Part shown: positions 32,106-36,542 of the stretch, piece by piece | Position numbering within the stretch: the stretch's first letter is position 1 | How the letters are laid out: each line of letters opens with the position of its first letter | Assembly (NCBI GenBank): GCA_002709835.1 | Contig: PAQX01000093.1 | Location: 1 to 36,542 of the forward strand | Length of the DNA stretch: 36,542 nt | Source of the DNA: Deltaproteobacteria bacterium | GTDB lineage: Bacteria; Myxococcota_A; UBA9160; UBA4427 | Direction: 5' to 3' | Notes under the pieces: generated by a model | What the model was told of the DNA's origin: nothing | Database searches by the model: none | Seen by the model: only the letters and a program-made list of their open reading frames with translations | Made by a program: the position numbers and the translations under genes

Positions 32106-34295
32106 ATGTACTTCCGAACCGGCCCTGAATCGAAGCGCTCGGCACTCGCCTTCTTTATCCTGCTGACGGGGCTCGCGGCTCTCCCGCTTTCCGCCTTCGC
32201 CGAGCCCACGCCCCTCCCCGTGACCGACGCCCGGCTCCGCGCCTCGGATACGGGATCCGAGGCGGGAAACTGGCTCTCCCACGGGCGAGGCTATGCCGAG
32301 CAGCGGTTCAGCCCCCTCGACCAGATCGACACCGAGTCGATCGGTCGCCTCGGCCTCGCGTGGAGCTTCGATACCGACGATCGTGTCGCTCTCCAGACGA
32401 CGCCGCTCGTGATCGACGGTGTCCTCTACTTCACCGCCGGCTGGAGCGTCCTCTACGCGGTCGACGGCGCGACGGGCGAGGCGCTCTGGCGTTACGACCC
32501 GCAGGTCCCGCGCGAAGAGAGCTACCGGTTCTGCTGCGGCTTCTCGAATCGCGGTGTCGCGGCGTTCGGGTCGAGGCTTTTCCTGGGGACGCTCGATGGA
32601 CGATTGATCGCCCTCGATGCGAAGACGGGCTCCGTGCTCTGGTCGAGGATGACCGTGCCGGAGGGAGGGAGCTACTCGATCCAGGCCGCCCCGCGGATCG
32701 CAGGTGGGCTCGTCGTGATCGGCGCCGGCGGCGCTGAGTTCACCGGGACCCGAGGCTACGTTGCCGCCTATCACCCGGAGACCGGAGAGAAGGCCTGGCA
32801 TTTCTGGACCATCCCCGGCGACCCCGCAGACGGATTCGAGAATCCGTGGATGGAACGCGCCGCCGAGACGTGGACGGGAGAGTGGTGGACCCTCGGCGGC
32901 GGCGGGACGGCTTGGGACTCTCTCGCCTACGACCCCGAACTCGACCTGCTCTACGTGGGCGTCGGCAACGGCTCCCCTCACAACCGGAAGCTGCGCAGCC
33001 CTGAAGGCGGCGACAACCTCTTCCTCTGTTCGATCCTCGCGCTCCGACCGAAGACGGGCGAGTACGTCTGGCATCACCAGCAGGTGCCCGCCGAGAACTG
33101 GGACTACACCGCGACCCAGCACATGATCCTCGCCGAAATCCAGTGGGACGGCGTACCACGAAAGGTACTGCTCCACGCACCGAAGGCCGGCTTCTTCTAC
33201 ATCTACGATCGCGAGACGGGCGAACTCCTCTCCGCCGAGAAGTACGCGCGCAAGGTCACCTGGGCGAGCCACTACGACCTTGAGACCGGTCGCCCCGTCG
33301 AGGTCCCGGGTCAGGATTTCGTCGACGGAACGGCGATGGTCTATCCGACCGGCATGGGCGCTCACAACTGGCATCCCATGTCCTACAGCCCGGAGACCGG
33401 ACTCGTCTACATCCCCGCCCAACACGCAGGCGCGCCCATGAAGGAAGAACCGATCTTCCGTGCTTCGCCCCGGCATTTCAGCACGGGCAACGACATGGAT
33501 GCGGGCGCACACAACGCGCAGTTTCTGCAGACGATGTTGCGGGCCGGCATGAAGGGGTCCCTGCTCGCCTGGGATCCCGAGCGGCAGGAGTCGGTCTGGG
33601 AGGTCGATCACACCGCGATGGGGAACGGAGGCGTGCTGGCGACGGCGGGCAACCTCGTCTTCCAGGGACTGGTCGACGGGGACTTTGCTGCGTTCGATGC
33701 CCGCGACGGAACGGAACGTTTCCGGTTCGAGACTCAGAACGGGATCATCGGCAGCCCGATCAGCTACGCAGTCGACGAAGAGCAATACGTCGCCATCGCT
33801 GCGGCCCGTGGCGCGGGGTTGACCGCCGTGCTCGGCCGGCAGTTCGAGGGCGAAGAAACCCCGGCCTCCGGCCGTCTCCTCGTCTTCCGACTCGATGTGA
33901 GCGAAACGCTTCCTCCCGCGGTGGCTTACGAAATTCCGGCCCCCCCTGCCATGCCCGACGTGGATCGCGAGACCCTCGCGATCGGGAGCCGCCAGTATTC
34001 GGAGCTGTGCGCGCGCTGCCACGGGACGGGCGCAGTCAGTGGCGGCGATATCGCCGACCTGCGCCATCTCTCCACCGCCACCCACGCGCGATTCGAGGAG
34101 ATCGTGCTTCGCGGGCTCTACGAATCGATCGGCATGCCACGCTTCGACGCGGATCTCGACCGATCACAGGCGGATGCGATCCACGCGTATCTGATCGAGC
34201 AGGCCCACGAGGATCGAAAACGCCGCGAAGGCAATCCCGCGTGGCGGGGCGTGAAGCAGTTCTTCTACGACGCCCTCGCCTGGATCGTTTTCTGA
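32106..34295 (+). CDS. PQQ-dependent quinohaemoprotein alcohol dehydrogenase (type II-like)
   Basis: The 729-residue periplasmic enzyme oxidises alcohols using pyrroloquinoline quinone. It has a signal peptide (ALAFFILLTGLAALPLSAFA), an eight-blade propeller, and the vicinal disulfide Cys143-Cys144 (RFCCGF) that packs on PQQ. Typical segments GNGSPHNRKLRSPEGGDNLF and WDYTATQHMILAEI are present. A C-terminal cytochrome c domain carries CARCH (Cys635, Cys638, His639) and a likely Met677 ligand (IGMPRF). Electrons would pass from PQQ to this haem and then to a soluble partner. ATG 32106 follows GAGGA at about 10 bases; the frame is open to 32001. No PQQ biosynthesis genes are in the window. It diverges from ribBX. 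Confidence 0.94.
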   Translation: MYFRTGPESKRSALAFFILLTGLAALPLSAFAEPTPLPVTDARLRASDTGSEAGNWLSHGRGYAEQRFSPLDQIDTESIGRLGLAWSFDTDDRVALQTTPLVIDGVLYFTAGWSVLYAVDGATGEALWRYDPQVPREESYRFCCGFSNRGVAAFGSRLFLGTLDGRLIALDAKTGSVLWSRMTVPEGGSYSIQAAPRIAGGLVVIGAGGAEFTGTRGYVAAYHPETGEKAWHFWTIPGDPADGFENPWMERAAETWTGEWWTLGGGGTAWDSLAYDPELDLLYVGVGNGSPHNRKLRSPEGGDNLFLCSILALRPKTGEYVWHHQQVPAENWDYTATQHMILAEIQWDGVPRKVLLHAPKAGFFYIYDRETGELLSAEKYARKVTWASHYDLETGRPVEVPGQDFVDGTAMVYPTGMGAHNWHPMSYSPETGLVYIPAQHAGAPMKEEPIFRASPRHFSTGNDMDAGAHNAQFLQTMLRAGMKGSLLAWDPERQESVWEVDHTAMGNGGVLATAGNLVFQGLVDGDFAAFDARDGTERFRFETQNGIIGSPISYAVDEEQYVAIAAARGAGLTAVLGRQFEGEETPASGRLLVFRLDVSETLPPAVAYEIPAPPAMPDVDRETLAIGSRQYSELCARCHGTGAVSGGDIADLRHLSTATHARFEEIVLRGLYESIGMPRFDADLDRSQADAIHAYLIEQAHEDRKRREGNPAWRGVKQFFYDALAWIVF

Positions 34296-34436
34296 GGACG
34301 TCCCGGCGCTGTGGGACAGGACGTCCGCAGCCCATGCGGCCACGGCGCCGACCCCGGTATGATGAGGAACGGACGGCTGCGCTCAACGAGTCACTTCCGA
34401 AGTGCATCGTCCCCGTGAAGGAGAGAGGATCAATCG

Positions 34437-35159
34437 ATGGGCGATCAGAGCAAGGAGTTCAACGAACGGGTCGCTGGCGGTAAGGGCGATGCGAACGTCA
34501 TCATGCCCGCCGCGACCGTCATCCTTCTACGCGACACCGATGACGGGCCGGAGACCCTGATGCTCCGCAAGAACTCGAAGATCGCCTTCGGTGGCATGTG
34601 GGTCTTCCCGGGCGGGCGCGTCGACGACGAAGACGCGCCGGGCGCGGCGGACGATGACCGGGCCCGCGCAGCCGCGGTTCGCGAAGCCAAGGAGGAAGCG
34701 GATCTCACCCTCGACGCGAAGGACCTCGTCTGGTTCTCCCACTGGACCCCGCCGCCCGTCGAGATCCGCCGCTACAGCACCTGGTTTTTCGCGGCCCGTG
34801 CCACCCAGGACGAAGTGACGGTCGACCAGGGCGAGATCACCGAGAGCCAGTGGATCCGACCCGCGGACGCGATCGTGCAGCAGCGAAACAAGAAGATCGA
34901 GCTGGTCCCGCCCACCTTCGTCACGCTCCACTATCTCGCGCAGCACGAATCGGTCGACGCGGCCCTCCGCAACCTCGTTCCCGCCGGCGGCCCGCGTCAC
35001 TACGTGACCCAGGCGACAAAGGGTGACGAGGGCATGGTCATCCTCTGGGAAGAAGACGCCGGCTACGCCACCCGGGATGCTTCGCTCGAAGGCCCGCGCC
35101 ACCGCCTCACGATCGGCGCGAACGGGTTCGTCTTCGACGACTCGGGACTCGGCGGGTAG
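34437..35159 (+). CDS. Nudix hydrolase
   Basis: The 240-residue cytoplasmic protein contains a Nudix box from about residue 59 (GGRVDDED) to REAKEEADL (82-90). Metal-binding Glu83, Glu86 and Glu87 are in place, though the final Gly is Ala and a longer spacer follows the first Gly pair. This spacer is typical of the NUDT19/RppH-distant CoA- or ADP-sugar-type branch. The likely action is cleavage of a nucleoside diphosphate linked to another group. The substrate cannot be told. The ATG is preceded by GAGAGGATC. It lies 141 bases after the quinoprotein gene and converges on the SDR gene. Confidence 0.9.
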   Translation: MGDQSKEFNERVAGGKGDANVIMPAATVILLRDTDDGPETLMLRKNSKIAFGGMWVFPGGRVDDEDAPGAADDDRARAAAVREAKEEADLTLDAKDLVWFSHWTPPPVEIRRYSTWFFAARATQDEVTVDQGEITESQWIRPADAIVQQRNKKIELVPPTFVTLHYLAQHESVDAALRNLVPAGGPRHYVTQATKGDEGMVILWEEDAGYATRDASLEGPRHRLTIGANGFVFDDSGLGG

Positions 35160-35182
35160 CCAACCTCCCCCGGTCGCGCGGA

Positions 35183-35971
35183 CTAGCCGGGAAGCGAATC
35201 TCCGGGCGACGGATAGCCGGTGATGAACCCGCCATCCACGACGAACTCGGCGCCGGTGGTGTACGAGCTGTCCTCCGAGGCGAGGAACGCAGCCGTCTTG
35301 GCGATCTCGCGGGGCGTGCCGGTCCGGCCCATCGGCGCATGGCGCCGACTGTGCTCCTCGATCATCGCCTCCTTGAACGAGAGATCGTCTCCGGGCTGCG
35401 AGGCCAATCCGGTGTGAACGTGCCCTGGGTGGATCGAGTTCACGCGGATGCCGAGCGGCGCGAGTTCGATGGCCACCGCCTTCGTCATGCCCCGGACCGC
35501 CCACTTGCTGGCCGTGTACGAGATGATGACCGGAGAAGCGACCATCCCTTCGATCGACGAGATGTTGATGATCGACCCACCGCCGCGCGCCGTCATCGGC
35601 TCGACCGCCGCGCGCATCCCGAGGAAGACACCGGTCTGGTTGACCTCGGTGACCCGGCGGTAGCTCTCGAGGGTCGTCTCGGCGAAGGGCGCGCCTTCTG
35701 CCGTTCCAGCGTTGTTGACGAGGATGTCGAGCCCTCCGAACGTGTCGACGACCGCTTTCGTCGCCGCCGCCCAGCTCCCTTCATCGGTCACGTCGAGCAC
35801 GATCGCTTCACACGAATCGCCCAGCTCCTCGGCCGTGGTTCGAGCATCTTCGACGAGCACGTCACCGATCAGAACGCGTGCCCCCTCCTCGATGAACTCT
35901 TCCGCCATCGCGCGACCGAGCCCGCGCGCGCCCCCGCTCACCAGGGCCACCTTCCCGTCCAAACGTTTCAT
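35183..35971 (-). CDS. Short-chain dehydrogenase/reductase (hydroxysteroid dehydrogenase-like)
   Basis: The 262-residue Rossmann enzyme has the classical cofactor motif GGARGLG (13-19), NNAG (86-89), the catalytic Ser139 (NISSIEG) and Tyr152/Lys156 (YTASK). Asp60 (LDVTD) lies in the adenine-binding position. The overall pattern resembles 3-alpha/20-beta-hydroxysteroid dehydrogenases, which are NAD-linked. The ATG is preceded by GAGGA about 6 bases upstream. It follows the flavin monooxygenase gene by 47 bases on the same strand, so the two may form an operon that oxidises a cyclic alcohol to a ketone and then inserts oxygen. Confidence 0.93.
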   Translation of the reverse strand: MKRLDGKVALVSGGARGLGRAMAEEFIEEGARVLIGDVLVEDARTTAEELGDSCEAIVLDVTDEGSWAAATKAVVDTFGGLDILVNNAGTAEGAPFAETTLESYRRVTEVNQTGVFLGMRAAVEPMTARGGGSIINISSIEGMVASPVIISYTASKWAVRGMTKAVAIELAPLGIRVNSIHPGHVHTGLASQPGDDLSFKEAMIEEHSRRHAPMGRTGTPREIAKTAAFLASEDSSYTTGAEFVVDGGFITGYPSPGDSLPG

Positions 35972-36018
35972 CCTTCGTCCTCACTCGGTCATCGTCGATC
36001 CAAAACGTTCGATCGGCT

Positions 36019-36542
36019 TCAGCCGACCTCAAACGCGTCCGGGTCGATTTTTTCGGTCATCGTCTTGAAGTCGGTCATCGAGAACGGCCACTGGGTCACC
36101 ACCCGTCCCGACGCCGAACGGTAGTAGCCGTTCACTTCGTGGTTCCAGACGTCGACAGCGGCGATCGCGTCCTGGACCCGCTCATTGTAGGCGGCTTGTG
36201 CCTCGGGCCGGACGTCGATCCAGCGAAGCCCTTCCTCCGCCAGTCGGCGGACGTGGAGCAGGACGTGGTTCGTCTGATGCTCGATCATCTCCAGGATCGA
36301 CCCGTTGTTCGTATTCGGCCCGTAGAGCATGAAGAGGTTCGGGAAGCCGGCGGTCGTGGCGCCCAGATAAGCGAGCGCCCCGTCGCTCCAGGCATCGTCG
36401 ATGTGCACTCCGCCGCGACCGGTCACGTCGAGCGCCGACAGGTACTTCGTCGCAGAGAACCCGGTGGCGTACACGATCAGGTCCACCTCGCGCTCACGCC
36501 CATCTGAAGTCCTGACGCCGTTCTTCGTGACGGCTTCGATCG
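36019..36542 (-). CDS. Flavin-containing (Baeyer-Villiger type) monooxygenase, C-terminal part
   Basis: The gene enters from the right edge; the frame is open to base 36542, and about 173 C-terminal residues are visible. DLIVYATGF is the conserved motif found before the C-terminal FAD segment in class B flavin monooxygenases. FPNLFMLYGPNTNNGS and IEHQTNHVLLHVRRL follow as in Baeyer-Villiger monooxygenases. The hallmark FxGxxxHxxxWP and both nucleotide-binding motifs would lie outside the window. Together with the SDR 47 bases downstream, a ketone-to-ester pathway is plausible; the substrate is unknown. Confidence 0.9.
   Translation of the reverse strand, partial: IEAVTKNGVRTSDGREREVDLIVYATGFSATKYLSALDVTGRGGVHIDDAWSDGALAYLGATTAGFPNLFMLYGPNTNNGSILEMIEHQTNHVLLHVRRLAEEGLRWIDVRPEAQAAYNERVQDAIAAVDVWNHEVNGYYRSASGRVVTQWPFSMTDFKTMTEKIDPDAFEVG

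Noticed and set aside
30831..34085. 1084-codon open frame on the minus strand
   Set aside because: The first 700 codons are antisense to the quinoprotein gene and have no domain; only the last 381 codons from ATG 31976 (ribosome site present) are the RibBX protein. High GC content keeps the antisense frame open.

Overview
The window is high-GC bacterial DNA from a Gram-negative organism. It encodes a TolC-type outer-membrane channel, a TonB-dependent receptor, several PEP-CTERM surface proteins and outer-membrane-type lipoproteins. The mix of NRPS, PEP-CTERM, quinoprotein, F420/luciferase-like, P450 and Baeyer-Villiger-type genes fits an environmental proteobacterium or a Myxococcota-like lineage. 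That placement is inference; no taxonomic marker (rRNA, tRNA) was found.

Left part (1-9559). The tail of a nonribosomal peptide synthetase (adenylation + carrier domain, no thioesterase) enters from the left edge. Its visible specificity residues match the serine-activating type. It is followed by a polytopic membrane protein and a type II thioesterase in a tight operon. Facing it on the minus strand is a complete MacAB-TolC-like efflux operon: membrane fusion protein, ATPase, two permeases and an outer-membrane factor. It probably exports the peptide.

Middle part (9664-22551). Six secreted proteins end in C-terminal sorting segments (four classical PEP-CTERM, two variants). They are interleaved with iron or haem genes: a DUF2470-like protein, a PepSY-family membrane protein and a TonB-dependent receptor. 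A PEP-CTERM gene lies directly upstream of the receptor on the same strand. Two Fur-box-like palindromes lie in the 827-base gap beyond it. The stronger one overlaps a good promoter for an unrecognised 144-residue protein whose intrinsic terminator starts inside its own coding region. Two PEP-CTERM proteins, about 7 kb apart, are paralogues. An 18-codon leader ORF with an ideal ribosome site is ATGA-coupled to a secreted M23-like protein.

Right-middle (23072-26592). Small-molecule oxidation genes: a tandem SnoaL-like protein, a luciferase-like F420-type oxidoreductase and a VOC protein. Next to them are a frameshifted EthD-domain gene and a truncated cytochrome P450 with two nonsense codons and a frameshift, so this end of the locus is decaying.

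Right part (26901-36542). A DEAD-box RNA helicase, a gene remnant and an EF-hand lipoprotein come first. Then a riboflavin pair faces tail to tail: a standalone GTP cyclohydrolase II and a RibBX-type protein whose second domain has lost the zinc cysteines. A quinohaemoprotein alcohol dehydrogenase, a Nudix hydrolase, an SDR dehydrogenase and the C-terminal part of a flavin monooxygenase complete the window. No CRISPR array, tRNA, rRNA or insertion sequence was found.
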